Positions 1-8,470 of a stretch of 64,000 bases of DNA are shown here, piece by piece. The stretch comes from Vibrio atypicus. GTDB taxonomy: Bacteria; Pseudomonadota; Gammaproteobacteria; Enterobacterales; Vibrionaceae. Below the pieces are notes generated by a model. The model saw nothing but the letters and a program-made list of their open reading frames with translations, had not been told where the DNA came from and ran no database searches. The position numbers and the translations under genes are program-made. Position 1 is the stretch's first letter; every line of letters starts with the position of its first letter. The DNA lies in contig NZ_BLID01000006.1 in NCBI RefSeq assembly GCF_009811315.1, forward strand, positions 186,001 to 250,000, in the 5' to 3' direction.

Positions 1-157
1 AAGTGATATTACGAGAGCCTTTCATGGTTAATTGACCATCGAAATCAGCACTGGCGACCACGACGTCATATCCGGCGCGAACCATAATATCGATAATGGT
101 TACCGCTTCCATTTCTTCGGTGCCAGGGGCGATAGGGATTAGTACTTTTTTACTCAT
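1..157 (-). CDS. yajL: DJ-1/PfpI family protein YajL (partial)
   Basis: Only the first 52 codons are in the window; the rest lies beyond the left edge. The reverse strand reads MSKKVLIPIAPGTEEME, then an AVTIIDIMVRAG-like segment, the typical N-terminus of the YajL/ThiJ branch of the DJ-1 superfamily. These are small cytoplasmic proteins linked to protein repair or chaperone activity under oxidative stress; the E. coli member protects thiols. The glutamate in the EEME motif is the conserved partner of the nucleophilic cysteine, which falls outside the window. The start overlaps the end of panE by 8 bases, so the two are probably co-transcribed and translationally coupled. Confidence 0.85.
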   Translation of the reverse strand, partial: MSKKVLIPIAPGTEEMEAVTIIDIMVRAGYDVVVASADFDGQLTMKGSRNIT

Positions 158-1040
158 GATTCCAGCTCTGTTCAATTTGTTTAATCTGTTGGTATAAGGC
201 TGTATTTTCAGTTGCCGCAATATTGTGATGCTTGGCTTTATGCAGCAAATAGCCAGTAATGAAATCTATCTCAGTAGCACGGCGATGAAAAACATCTTGC
301 TGCATAGAGGAGTGATTTTTTGCTGTTAACTCAATGACTTTGAAAATGCTATCTTCAAGTTGTTTTTTCGACAACCTTATCTCTTCTGCCGTTAGGATTT
401 GTGATACTTCATCGATAACTCTGCTTAACAGTAGGGAAAACTCTTCTTGAGCCAGAGTTCCGTTAGTCACTTGATGAATTGCAGTAAGAGGGTTGATAGC
501 ACAGTTGATGGCTAACTTATGCCACAACGCATGAAGGATATCGTGATTCCACTTTACCTCAGGCAGTGCATGTTGAAAGACCTCTTCGAGGAACGCGCAC
601 TGTTTACCTTTATCATTGTAGCCACCTAACTGGGTTGTACCTAATCCCGTATGTAAGACACGTTGAGATGATTCTCGGTAAGCGCCATGGGTGGTTGTCG
701 CAAGTAATAATGGATTGTTAGGCAGGAACTCAATCACATCTTCTGCCGTACCCATGCCATTGTGCATTAACATGATCATACAATCCGGAGATATCTGAGG
801 CAGCAGAGGCGTGAGAGCAGTTATCACGTGTGGTGCTTTGACCGTAACTAATAGTAAGTCGGCATCTTGAATGCTTTGCTTATCATTGTTAGCAAATAGC
901 GCTGCATTATACTGATCGACTTGAATCGAAAGCTGTTTGGCCGATTGCCTTGAGCAGAGAGAAACGGAGTGCCCAGCATGGAGGAATGCATTCGCCCAAA
1001 GCGAACCAACCGCTCCGGGACCGAGTATCACGATGTTCAT
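150..1040 (-). CDS. panE: 2-dehydropantoate 2-reductase
   Basis: Ketopantoate reductase of 296 residues, the usual family length. It makes pantoate from 2-dehydropantoate with NADPH in the pantothenate/coenzyme A pathway, in the cytoplasm. The N-terminus carries the Rossmann motif GPGAVG (residues 7-12). The C-terminal helical half has the WHKLAINCAINPLTA block, whose lysine is catalytic in the family, and a later EIDFITGYL block with the substrate-binding glutamate. Its last 8 bases overlap the start of yajL on the same strand. A terminator-like hairpin separates it from ompK upstream. Confidence 0.93.
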   Translation of the reverse strand: MNIVILGPGAVGSLWANAFLHAGHSVSLCSRQSAKQLSIQVDQYNAALFANNDKQSIQDADLLLVTVKAPHVITALTPLLPQISPDCMIMLMHNGMGTAEDVIEFLPNNPLLLATTTHGAYRESSQRVLHTGLGTTQLGGYNDKGKQCAFLEEVFQHALPEVKWNHDILHALWHKLAINCAINPLTAIHQVTNGTLAQEEFSLLLSRVIDEVSQILTAEEIRLSKKQLEDSIFKVIELTAKNHSSMQQDVFHRRATEIDFITGYLLHKAKHHNIAATENTALYQQIKQIEQSWNHE

Positions 1041-1101
1041 GAGTTCAAGCTAAAAATGGATTTGCAGAAAGGATAAGGGTATCAAGGTGGAATGCAAACA
1101 A

Positions 1102-1125
1102 AAATGGCACCCGAAGGTGCCATTT
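1102..1125 (-). terminator. Terminator of ompK
   Basis: A perfect 10-base inverted repeat with a 4-base loop (AAATGGCACC / GGTGCCATTT). On the minus strand it is followed by T-rich sequence, so it terminates leftward transcription just after the ompK stop codon. Confidence 0.85.
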
Positions 1126-1143
1126 AACAAGTCATACTTCCAA

Positions 1144-1929
1144 TTAGAAGTTGTACTGTACGCGGTAGATTAGAATGTCTTGGTAATCACGACGCGCTAG
1201 TTTGTTCACTGTGTAACGGTAAAGAATACCTGTTGACCAATCTTGAGTAACATTCCACATTGCGTTGATGCTACCGTTCAAGCCCCAGCTTTCAGAACCT
1301 TCGCCATTACCCATGTAAGTGCTTTGAAGATCTGCATATTCATCGTTGCGAGCGAATTCTAGTTCATTCCATGTTGAGAATGTAAAGTTTTGACCAGCGA
1401 TGTCAGTGTTGTAGTAACCAACGTAACCAAACATACCGCCGTTGTTACCGCTGATACCACCTTCAGTGTTTACTTGGTGAAGACCTAGGAATGGAGTGAA
1501 GCCCCAACCGTCGCCTTTAAGACCAGTATAACCAAGACCTAGAACACGGTTTTGCTCATGTAGAACTGGGCCTTTGTCTTTATCAGTATTGTAAACTTGT
1601 GCGTATAGAGATACACCAGACTCAGTTAGATTGTAGTGAATCGTACCTTTGAGTGAAGCACCACGGTCATCACCTGCACGATCAACACCTTCGTAGTCGT
1701 AGAAGCCGTAGATTTGCCCCCAATCGAATACCGCACCACCTTCGATACCGACTACCGCTTGGTTACGTTCTGAGATTTCTTGATCAAAGTTTGAAGCGTC
1801 ATTACCAATACCGTGGTCCCATGATTGGTAGTCTACATACATGCTACCGAAACCGAAAAGATATTCTGCTTGTGCTGGTACTGCTGATACTGCTGCCACA
1901 ACACCAAGAGCTAGAAGTGATTTACGCAT
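1144..1929 (-). CDS. ompK: Outer membrane nucleoside channel OmpK (Tsx family)
   Basis: A 261-residue outer membrane protein of the Tsx channel family, called OmpK in vibrios. A signal peptide spans residues 1-21 (cleavage after AQA). The mature protein is rich in alternating aromatic/polar beta-strand sequence and ends in phenylalanine, the signature recognised by the Bam machinery. Family members let nucleosides cross the outer membrane, and OmpK is the known receptor of broad-host vibriophage KVP40. The gene is monocistronic, with a terminator just downstream and a long upstream region holding a CRP-like site. Family assignment is firm; substrate specificity is inferred. Confidence 0.92.
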   Translation of the reverse strand: MRKSLLALGVVAAVSAVPAQAEYLFGFGSMYVDYQSWDHGIGNDASNFDQEISERNQAVVGIEGGAVFDWGQIYGFYDYEGVDRAGDDRGASLKGTIHYNLTESGVSLYAQVYNTDKDKGPVLHEQNRVLGLGYTGLKGDGWGFTPFLGLHQVNTEGGISGNNGGMFGYVGYYNTDIAGQNFTFSTWNELEFARNDEYADLQSTYMGNGEGSESWGLNGSINAMWNVTQDWSTGILYRYTVNKLARRDYQDILIYRVQYNF

Positions 1930-2073
1930 AGTGGAACTCTCTATGTTTGTTAATTCAATTATTCATTGGATATTTGTTTAATTGCACAATCTTTAGCCGT
2001 GCTTTATGGGGCTGCATAATATCGATAAAAATCTCAAAATCCATCTGCAAACTATGTAAAAAAACATAAAACA

Positions 2074-2089
2074 GGTGATCTAGATCTCG
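2074..2089. promoter_or_regulatory. CRP-like binding site
   Basis: GGTGATCTAGATCTCG matches 13 of 16 positions of the CRP consensus TGTGATCTAGATCACA, including the GTGA half-site and the spacer. It lies about 145 bases upstream of the ompK start. The E. coli homologue tsx is controlled by cAMP-CRP and CytR, so control of ompK is the simplest reading. This is seen by eye only; binding is not shown. Confidence 0.55.
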
Positions 2090-2216
2090 TTAATGATCTA
2101 AATTTGTTCATGTAACGGAACCAAAGTTGAATTGCACAAAAAATGATAGAGGTAACGATTACGCAAACGCTAAAGCGCAATTTGATGGTCATCACATGTT
2201 CAACATAAAAGATAAC

Positions 2217-2242
2217 TGATCGCTAAGCCTGCTTGTTGCGTA
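2217..2242 (+). promoter_or_regulatory. Candidate promoter for the ECF sigma factor (ChrR-regulated type)
   Basis: TGATCG, 16 bases, then CGTA, ending 33 bases before the start codon of the LON-domain gene. Promoters of the RpoE/ChrR singlet-oxygen sigma factors carry a TGATC -35 element and a CGTA-containing -10 element at this spacing. Placement upstream of the operon that encodes such a sigma factor suggests autoregulation. The motif is read directly; recognition is inference. Confidence 0.5.
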
Positions 2243-2275
2243 TCTGTAATTAAAATGTTTGTTGAGAAAAAATGA

Positions 2276-2875
2276 ATGACAGAAATAATGCTTTTTCCAC
2301 TTAGCTCAATTGTTTTGCCTGAAGGAAAAATGCGTCTGAGGATCTTTGAGGCGCGTTACAAACGACTAGTGGTTGAAGCAATGAAAAATGACGGTGAATT
2401 TGGGATTTGTCTATTCGAAAAGCCTCTTAATGTAGGTGATAGTGAACTTTCTAGCGTTGGAACATTAGTAAAAATTGTTGATTTTGAGCGATTAGAGGAT
2501 GGACTACTGGGTATTACGGTGACAGGTATCAAGCGCTTTACCCTAAGTAGGGTTAGAGTTGAACATGATGGTTTGCGTGTTGCTAAAGTCGTCTGGCTTC
2601 CTAATTGGGAAATGAAAGTTTTTAATAAAGAGAGTGAAGTGCTTAGCCTTCAATTGCAGCGTGTATACCAACAATTTCCTCAACTAAATGAGTTGTACGG
2701 GCAGAAGTTTTTCGATGATGCGAGTTGGGTGAGCCAGCGGTGGTTAGAGATTCTTCCTTTATCTAATAAGCAGTTCGACAATTTGGCGCTAGAGTTAGAT
2801 TGTAAGGTAGCGTTAGATTTTTTAAACGATGCATTAAATAGTTCAGGATCGAGTGATCCATTGGCAACTAACTAA
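2276..2875 (+). CDS. LON substrate-binding domain protein
   Basis: A 199-residue protein consisting of the N-terminal (substrate-binding) domain of Lon proteases. It opens with MLFPLSSIVLPEG, continues with RIFEARYKRLV, and has a helical C-terminal part. It lacks the AAA+ ATPase and the Ser-Lys protease domain, so it cannot be a protease itself. Stand-alone LON-domain proteins are widespread but functionally undefined. ATG at 2276 is used because an overlapping ATG at 2272 runs into a stop within ten codons. It ends 39 bases before the ECF sigma factor, with no terminator between, so it probably belongs to that operon. Confidence 0.85.
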   Translation: MTEIMLFPLSSIVLPEGKMRLRIFEARYKRLVVEAMKNDGEFGICLFEKPLNVGDSELSSVGTLVKIVDFERLEDGLLGITVTGIKRFTLSRVRVEHDGLRVAKVVWLPNWEMKVFNKESEVLSLQLQRVYQQFPQLNELYGQKFFDDASWVSQRWLEILPLSNKQFDNLALELDCKVALDFLNDALNSSGSSDPLATN

Positions 2876-2914
2876 TGTATAAAACGATACAAAAGCTGTG
2901 CAAAGGACATTGAA

Positions 2915-3499
2915 ATGGACAATCTGGATACGCAGAACTTTTCACGAGCAGACTGGGCGTCTTGCATGGAAAAGGTCAAGCTGCAAGATAAGCAGGCATT
3001 TGCTTTGGTCTTCTTGCACTTTTCTCCGCGTTTGAAGCAATTTATTTATCGCCATGTTGGGAATGAACATACCGCTGTTGAAGTCGTTCAAGAGACGCTT
3101 GCAACTGTTTGGCAAAAAAGCGCATTGTTCAATGGCGAAAAAAGCTCTCTGTCTACGTGGATTTATACAATCGCAAGAAACCTTTGTTTCGATATGCTTA
3201 GGAAACAGAAAGGTCGAGAACAACATCTGCATTCGGAAGACTTATGGCCAAATGATTATTGCCCACCAGACATGGTCGAACACTATTCACCTGAGACTGA
3301 TTTATTGAAAGATCAGGTAGTTCGTTTTTTAGATACATTACCGGATGCCCAAAAACAAGTGGTAAAGGCTGTCTATTTGGAGGAGCTACCACACCAGCAA
3401 GTCGCAGAAATGTTCAATATTCCTTTGGGTACGGTGAAATCCCGCTTGAGACTTGCGGTGGAGAAACTACGACATTCAATAGAGGCGGATAAGTTATGA
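2915..3499 (+). CDS. ECF RNA polymerase sigma factor (RpoE/ChrR group)
   Basis: A 194-residue group 4 (extracytoplasmic function) sigma-70 factor. Region 2 is at about residues 28-95, with the ETLATVWQK and YTIARNLCFDMLRK blocks; region 4 is at about 135-185, with the helix-turn-helix PHQQVAEMFNIPLGTVKSRL. AAGGA sits 8 bases before the start codon. The stop overlaps the start of an anti-sigma factor of the ChrR type by 4 bases, which places this factor in the group that answers singlet oxygen or related photo-oxidative stress in Rhodobacter. It is not the envelope-stress RpoE, which pairs with RseA. Confidence 0.92.
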   Translation: MDNLDTQNFSRADWASCMEKVKLQDKQAFALVFLHFSPRLKQFIYRHVGNEHTAVEVVQETLATVWQKSALFNGEKSSLSTWIYTIARNLCFDMLRKQKGREQHLHSEDLWPNDYCPPDMVEHYSPETDLLKDQVVRFLDTLPDAQKQVVKAVYLEELPHQQVAEMFNIPLGTVKSRLRLAVEKLRHSIEADKL

Positions 3500-4164
3500 G
3501 TTACCATCCAGAAAAACAAATGCTACAAGCCTATGTTGAAGGTTCATTGGATGAAATTGCAGCATTTACAGTTGCAATCCATCTAGAATCTTGTCCTGAA
3601 TGTAAACGTAGAGTCGCAATACTAGAGCAAGCATGTGGTGATCGTCTTGCAGCAGATCCTGTTTTGGAGTCTAGTGGTGAAGATTTATCTGCTATGCTTG
3701 AAGCTATTGTGTCAATGGAGCAAAACAGTGAGCCATTCCGCGTCCCTCCTCAGCCGCAGCAGATAATGGTCAATGGTAAAGCGTTTTTGTTACCGCGAGC
3801 ATTATCCAGACACATGGGAAAAATTGGCCAATGGCGTAGCTATGGTGGGAAAGTGTTTAGCGCTTCAGTTGATATAGCTCAAGAGTGCCGGGTAAACCTA
3901 ATGTATATCGCTGAAAATGTTCAAATTCCTCAGCACACCCATAAAGGCACAGAATCAACTTTAATTCTTCATGGTGGCTTTAGTGATGAAGATGGTCACT
4001 ATGAGGCTGGGGATTTTTTAGTTAAAGACGCGTCAGTGAAACATAGCCCATCAACAGGTGTTGGAGAGGATTGCTTATGTTTAACAGTTCTGACAGAACC
4101 TATGGTGTTTACTCAAGGGGTAGCACGCTTGTTTAACCGATTTGGCAAAGGGATGTACCCTTAA
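3496..4164 (+). CDS. chrR: ChrR family zinc anti-sigma factor
   Basis: A 222-residue cytoplasmic anti-sigma factor. The N-terminal zinc domain carries H4 and the H29-x3-C33-x2-C36 motif, matching the four zinc ligands of Rhodobacter ChrR almost residue for residue. The C-terminal half (about 100-200) is a cupin, with a QHTHKGTE metal-binding stretch, that family studies link to sensing. It should bind and hold the upstream sigma factor inactive until photo-oxidative stress. The ATGA overlap with the sigma gene favours matched synthesis. A strong terminator follows. Confidence 0.92.
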   Translation: MSYHPEKQMLQAYVEGSLDEIAAFTVAIHLESCPECKRRVAILEQACGDRLAADPVLESSGEDLSAMLEAIVSMEQNSEPFRVPPQPQQIMVNGKAFLLPRALSRHMGKIGQWRSYGGKVFSASVDIAQECRVNLMYIAENVQIPQHTHKGTESTLILHGGFSDEDGHYEAGDFLVKDASVKHSPSTGVGEDCLCLTVLTEPMVFTQGVARLFNRFGKGMYP

Positions 4165-4183
4165 TTGTCTGTCTATTGGATAG

Positions 4184-4215
4184 AAAAAAGGCTTGGTGAG
4201 TACCAAGCCTTTTTG
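4184..4215. terminator. Bidirectional terminator between chrR and ampG
   Basis: A 13-base perfect stem (AAAAAGGCTTGGT / ACCAAGCCTTTTT) with a 4-base loop. It is flanked by A and T runs, so it can end transcription of both convergent genes. Confidence 0.9.
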
Positions 4216-4233
4216 TTATTTAGCGCGTCATGC

Positions 4234-5625
4234 TCATGATTCCTGTGGTGAGCGCTGTTTGTTCTCTTCGCTATCTCGTTTACGTGCTTTGGTGAGCATA
4301 TCATCAAAGTAATGACGTAGAGAGTAAAGCATCAACAGACTTGGGATTACCATTAAGGCCGTTAAGATAAAGAAGGTTGACCAGTCGTTGAGGTAATCGA
4401 CTAACTCACCAGAGAAAGAAGCTAATGTTGTACGACCGAAGTTTCCTAATGAAGCTAATAGAGCATATTGAGTAGCTGAGAAGGCTTGCCCAGTGACAAC
4501 AGTTAAGAAAGAAACAAAGGCAACGGTCGAGAACGCAGAAGTAAAGTTATCTACGACTAATGTTGCTAAGAACAACTGTTCGTTTGGTCCGACTTTCGCA
4601 ATCCATGCAAACATCAGATTACTTGCTGCCATGGCAATACCACCGATCATCAAACCGCGGACAATACCAAATTTCACGTTGACCATACTGCCAATCAAGG
4701 TAAAGAGCATGGTTAACCCCCAGCCGATTAGCTTAGAGTAGTAGCCGATCTGTTCATTCGAAAAGCCGATTTCTTTGTAGAAGGTAATCGACATACGACC
4801 TAGGAATGCTTCACCTATCTTGAATAGGAAGACGAACAATAATAGTGTCAACGCAACACGGAAACCGTTACGTTTAAAGAAGTCTAAGAAGGGTTCAACC
4901 ACTGTTACTGTCAACCAAGCAACAGCACGATTGCCAACAATTTTACTATGGCGTTGTTCGGCTTCAGCTTGTAACGTATCTCGTAGCGTTTTCGGCTCTT
5001 TGACTAATAGCGTGAACACCATTAACAGAGCGACAATACCCGCCATACCATAGTAAACGCCATTCCAACCAATGGCATCCGCATTAATAAACGCTAGATA
5101 TCCCGGTACTGAATAACCTGTCCACCAGCCAATAACGGCCATCGCAGAAGCTTGTGGTAGCTTAGATGGTTCAGATTTAGGGAAGGTATCAATCCGGTAA
5201 GCATCGATCGCAATATCTTGCGTTGCCGATGAAAGGGCAATACCCAGAGCCAGCATTGAGGTTAAGGCAAGGTTTTTCGATGGGTCGACGCCAGCAATAA
5301 ATAGTGTGCAGATCAGCACCAAAGATTGACACAAGAAGATCCAGCTGCGTCGTTGGCCTAGCATTGCATGCAGTAATGGCAGTCTCACTCGGTCTACTAA
5401 AGGGGCCCATAAAAAGTTGATGGCATAGACGGCGAAGACACTACCAAAATAACCAATGGCTGCGCGAGTAAGGCCAGCGTCTTTGAGCCACCCAGACATG
5501 TTTGAGCCAATTAATACCCATGGAAAACCACTCGAGCAGCCCAACATGAACACCCACAATAAGCGTTTATCCATGTAGCTACGGAATGTTTCTCGCCATG
5601 ACATGGAAGGGGAGTCGAAAGACAT
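4234..5625 (-). CDS. ampG: AmpG family muropeptide permease
   Basis: A 463-residue major facilitator superfamily protein with many hydrophobic segments. The opening SWRETFRSYMDKRLLWVFMLGCSSGFPWVLIGS is typical of AmpG, as is the conserved IAIDAYRIDTFP block. AmpG imports anhydro-muropeptides (GlcNAc-anhMurNAc peptides) across the inner membrane with protons, for peptidoglycan recycling; in many species this also feeds AmpC induction. The C-terminal tail after the last membrane helix is basic and cytoplasmic. It lies just upstream of no partner gene and is convergent with chrR. The subfamily is clear from sequence; the exact substrate range is inferred. Confidence 0.88.
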   Translation of the reverse strand: MSFDSPSMSWRETFRSYMDKRLLWVFMLGCSSGFPWVLIGSNMSGWLKDAGLTRAAIGYFGSVFAVYAINFLWAPLVDRVRLPLLHAMLGQRRSWIFLCQSLVLICTLFIAGVDPSKNLALTSMLALGIALSSATQDIAIDAYRIDTFPKSEPSKLPQASAMAVIGWWTGYSVPGYLAFINADAIGWNGVYYGMAGIVALLMVFTLLVKEPKTLRDTLQAEAEQRHSKIVGNRAVAWLTVTVVEPFLDFFKRNGFRVALTLLLFVFLFKIGEAFLGRMSITFYKEIGFSNEQIGYYSKLIGWGLTMLFTLIGSMVNVKFGIVRGLMIGGIAMAASNLMFAWIAKVGPNEQLFLATLVVDNFTSAFSTVAFVSFLTVVTGQAFSATQYALLASLGNFGRTTLASFSGELVDYLNDWSTFFILTALMVIPSLLMLYSLRHYFDDMLTKARKRDSEENKQRSPQES

Positions 5626-5654
5626 ACACTATTCCTTGTTATAGTTTCGGTCAG

Positions 5655-5685
5655 CAAAAAAGGCTCTAACATGAGGGTTAGAGCC
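5655..5685 (-). terminator. Terminator of the yajG-ppiA pair
   Basis: A 9-base stem (GGCTCTAAC / GTTAGAGCC) with a 6-base loop. On the minus strand it is followed by a run of T, right after the cyclophilin stop codon. Confidence 0.85.
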
Positions 5686-5694
5686 GAAAAGTGT

Positions 5695-6240
5695 TTATGG
5701 TAGGAGTGTGGCTTTAGTAATAATAATTGGCTCTACAGGAACATCACGATAACGTCCAACAGTATGCGTTGGTTTTTGTCCCATCGCTTGGATAACACCA
5801 AAACCTTTGGTTACTTTACCAAACACAGCATAGCCAGGTGGGCGCTGGTCTGGATCTAAAAAGCCATTGTCAACTAGGTTTATGAAAAACTGACGTGTTG
5901 CTGAATGAGGATCATTGGTCCGTGCCATCGCAATCGTACCTGTTTTGTTTTTCAGGCCGTTAGACGCTTCATTTTTGACAGGTGCATAGGTTGGTTTCAT
6001 AGACATGTTTTTATCAAAGCCACCACCCTGAGCCATAAAGCCAGGAATAATGCGGTGGAATTGAGTGCCTACGTAACTTCCATCTTCAACATAGCGTAGA
6101 AAGTTTTTAACCGTTAATGGTGCTCGTTGTTCATTGAGCTCAACTGTGAATGCCCCAACAGTTGTTTCAAATTCAACCTTTGGTCCAGCAAGCGCGATAG
6201 TGCTAAATAAGGCGAGAGAAGCTATTGCCAACTTACGCAT
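5695..6240 (-). CDS. ppiA: Periplasmic peptidyl-prolyl cis-trans isomerase (cyclophilin)
   Basis: A 181-residue cyclophilin with a cleavable signal peptide (residues 1-18, ending IALA), so it acts in the periplasm, speeding proline isomerisation during folding. Catalytic-site signatures are present: FHRIIPGFMAQGG with the key arginine, and the ATRQFFIN block. Length and sequence resemble E. coli PpiA more than cytoplasmic PpiB. Its ATG overlaps the TAA of the upstream lipoprotein gene by one base (TAATG), so the two are translationally coupled. Confidence 0.9.
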   Translation of the reverse strand: MRKLAIASLALFSTIALAGPKVEFETTVGAFTVELNEQRAPLTVKNFLRYVEDGSYVGTQFHRIIPGFMAQGGGFDKNMSMKPTYAPVKNEASNGLKNKTGTIAMARTNDPHSATRQFFINLVDNGFLDPDQRPPGYAVFGKVTKGFGVIQAMGQKPTHTVGRYRDVPVEPIIITKATLLP

Positions 6241-6809
6241 TAGAATCTCTCCTGCATGTATGTTTGTAGCTCTTTGTCGTTTGCTACTTCCTGAAGAACA
6301 AGGTTAACCACATCATTTAAAACGCCTTCAATATCTTCGTTAGAAGCACTTAGAGCACCAGTGCGCTTAGCTGTACCAGTGTATGTCTTTACTAATTTAC
6401 CTTGAGGAGTTTCTGCTGTGATCTCGATGATGACTTTTCCGTCCATCTCATTTTCCATCACAGTATGCTTGATAGAGACTAGTGCTTCTTGTACTTCAAT
6501 TTTGATGTTGTTTTCGCTGTTAACTGTATTGCGGAAACCTTGTGATTGGAATTGCTCAAGTAAAGCGTTCTCAATTGAAATTCGAACATTCTGTTTTGAG
6601 TGGATTGGTTCAATATTTGAGCGGCCACTATCCACCAAAGCTACGTATTGTGCAGAGCGTACATCCTTGCTGGTCAGGTTAAATGTAGCATCTTGAACTA
6701 GGTCGCCACTGCTGAGTACCGCTTTAGGCATAAAATTAATCTGCTGTTGCTGCGGTGCAGAACAAGCAGTGAGAAGTGCCATTGACGCGGCTAAAACCAG
6801 TTTTCTCAT
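6240..6809 (-). CDS. yajG: YajG family lipoprotein
   Basis: A 189-residue lipoprotein. The N-terminal signal ends in a lipobox (LLTAC, modified cysteine at residue 16), so it is anchored in the cell envelope. The body matches the YajG family (uncharacterised), with RSNIEPIHSKQNVRISIENALLEQ-type sequence split over several short blocks. In E. coli yajG sits next to ampG and bolA; all three are close together here too, although ppiA lies between. Role unknown. It is coupled by a one-base stop/start overlap to ppiA. Confidence 0.82.
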   Translation of the reverse strand: MRKLVLAASMALLTACSAPQQQQINFMPKAVLSSGDLVQDATFNLTSKDVRSAQYVALVDSGRSNIEPIHSKQNVRISIENALLEQFQSQGFRNTVNSENNIKIEVQEALVSIKHTVMENEMDGKVIIEITAETPQGKLVKTYTGTAKRTGALSASNEDIEGVLNDVVNLVLQEVANDKELQTYMQERF

Positions 6810-6860
6810 TGTAATTTCCTTAATTCATAACTCTATAGGTTCTAGAGATAGGATAGTGAA

Positions 6861-7991
6861 CTATTTAGTCGCTTGTAAAATAACAAATTTATTGTTGGAA
6901 GCGATTTGCTTGACGTTCGACTTGCCAAATAATCTTGATAACTTCACATCGTAGCCGAGGTGGCGGTTACCGATAACTAATAATTGCCCAGCATTGTCGA
7001 GAACATGCTTTGCATCACAGAACATTTGCCATGCAATATGATCAGTCACTGCTTGTTGTTGGTGGAATGGCGGATTGCATACCACCAGATCGGCGCTTTT
7101 AGCTTCAAAATTGTCCAAACAGTTGTTAGCGATACAGCGAATTTCTCGTTCACCTTCTAGATTGCGCTCTAGGTTACGCTTTGCTGACTCAACAGACATG
7201 AAACTCTCGTCAACACAGGTTAAAGATATGTCAGGATTCAATTGGCCTAGTTTTACTGAAAGGACACCGTTACCACAACCTAAGTCAATGACCTTTTTAT
7301 CACCAAGATTAGAAGGTAGGTGTTGTAGCATGAAGCGTGCGCCTAAATCCAAGCTCTCACCCGAGTATACATTGGGTAAGTTATCGAGCCAGAAACCATG
7401 TTCTTCAACCTCCCAGCTTGTTACTGGGCTTACTTCTTTAAGTTGAATGCTGTCTGCTTGGGAAAAGACCAAACGATGCTTTTTCCATGCTAAAGACGTC
7501 GTGGTTGTACCTAAATGCTTTTCAAATAATTTAAGTGTTGATGTGTGGATCTCTTTCGCTTTATTGACACCAATAACCGGCACATGTTCAGGGAGGGCAT
7601 TTCTTAATTGGTGTAATTGCCAGATCAGATGCCGATTACTCTTCGGTAACTGCATTAATACCAGATCGACCTTGCTAGGGATTGCTTCGAAAGTGGTGGA
7701 AAATTCAACAGGATTACACTGGTTAAGAGTTAGATTAGCTTTACAGCCTTGATGAGAGATAAAGGAATCACTCATAACGGTTACGTTGTGGTTTTGAGAG
7801 AACCAGCAGCTCAGTGCGCCAAAATTGTCATTTAAAATGAGAATATGGCGGTTGGGTTCTAAGGCTAATTCTTCGACATGATTAATGAGGTACTCATCTC
7901 CGGCATCCCATGCTTGGAGTGTTTCGTTGTTTCTTTTAGGGAAACGATGCAAAGAAAGGGTGCGCTCATGTAGAGCAAGCTCAGTTTTCAT
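6861..7991 (-). CDS. rlmG: 23S rRNA (guanine(1835)-N(2))-methyltransferase RlmG
   Basis: A 376-residue S-adenosylmethionine methyltransferase. The N-terminal half is a degenerate methyltransferase fold used for RNA binding. The C-terminal half is catalytic, with the SAM motif IDLGCGNGVLSV and the N2-guanine signature NPPF (residues 306-309) followed by HQQQ. The ILNDNFGALSC opening and the LAWKKHRLV block match E. coli RlmG (YgjO) rather than RsmC, whose length and N-terminus differ. It modifies G1835 of 23S rRNA. It is transcribed away from bolA. Confidence 0.9.
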   Translation of the reverse strand: MKTELALHERTLSLHRFPKRNNETLQAWDAGDEYLINHVEELALEPNRHILILNDNFGALSCWFSQNHNVTVMSDSFISHQGCKANLTLNQCNPVEFSTTFEAIPSKVDLVLMQLPKSNRHLIWQLHQLRNALPEHVPVIGVNKAKEIHTSTLKLFEKHLGTTTTSLAWKKHRLVFSQADSIQLKEVSPVTSWEVEEHGFWLDNLPNVYSGESLDLGARFMLQHLPSNLGDKKVIDLGCGNGVLSVKLGQLNPDISLTCVDESFMSVESAKRNLERNLEGEREIRCIANNCLDNFEAKSADLVVCNPPFHQQQAVTDHIAWQMFCDAKHVLDNAGQLLVIGNRHLGYDVKLSRLFGKSNVKQIASNNKFVILQATK

Positions 7992-8129
7992 AATTGAGTG
8001 ATTAGCTAATAAACATGAGCTAAATTGTCGCAGATGCTAAGCAAACTGGGAACTAAAACCTTTTGCTTTGTCGCGAAGGCGATTATTATCTATCTCTTAA
8101 TGCTGTTCATATTGTTATGGTGAAACACA

Positions 8130-8438
8130 ATGCTGCAAGAAGTGATCGAGACCAAACTACACGCTCAGTTCGAGCCGGATTACCTAAAGGTCATTAATGA
8201 AAGTTATATGCACAATGTTCCTCCCGGTTCTGAAAGTCATTTCAAAGTGATTGTGGTCAGTAGTGAGTTTGAAGGACTGAGGTTGATTGCTCGTCATCGT
8301 CTCGTGAATCAAGCATTGTCAGATGAACTGGCAAATCATATCCATGCTTTATCGATTCACACCTATACTGGTGAAGAATGGAAAGCGCAAAGTGAATCTG
8401 CCCCAGATAGCCCTATGTGTTTAGGTGGCTCTAAATAA
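8130..8438 (+). CDS. bolA: BolA family protein
   Basis: A 102-residue protein of the BolA/IbaG fold. It contains the conserved [16 protein letters not shown] and RHRLVNQAL segments, the latter with the invariant histidine used in [2Fe-2S] cluster sharing with monothiol glutaredoxins. The E. coli protein affects cell shape and biofilm and behaves as a stress-induced DNA-binding regulator. The short C-terminal tail SPMCLGGSK is typical of BolA proper rather than IbaG. Monocistronic, with a terminator 8 bases after the stop codon. Confidence 0.93.
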   Translation: MLQEVIETKLHAQFEPDYLKVINESYMHNVPPGSESHFKVIVVSSEFEGLRLIARHRLVNQALSDELANHIHALSIHTYTGEEWKAQSESAPDSPMCLGGSK

Positions 8439-8446
8439 GGTGTGAC

Positions 8447-8470
8447 AAGGCGGCGTTTGCCGCTTTTTTT
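8447..8470 (+). terminator. Terminator of bolA
   Basis: GCGGC / GCCGC stem with a GTTT loop, flanked by AAG before and a run of seven T after. Confidence 0.85.

Larger units (their letters stand above)
1930..2275. other. Divergent regulatory region between ompK and the LON-domain gene
   Basis: 346 bases without a gene, A+T-rich, with promoters presumably facing both ways. Two recognisable elements are listed separately: a near-consensus CRP site in the middle and a candidate ECF-sigma promoter close to the rightward gene. No ORF with a credible ribosome binding site is seen here. Confidence 0.7.

Noticed and set aside
1653..1931. Forward ORF antisense to ompK
   Set aside because: Histidine/arginine-rich shadow of the ompK codons; typical antisense artefact, as are most other ORFs opposite the strongly codon-biased genes.
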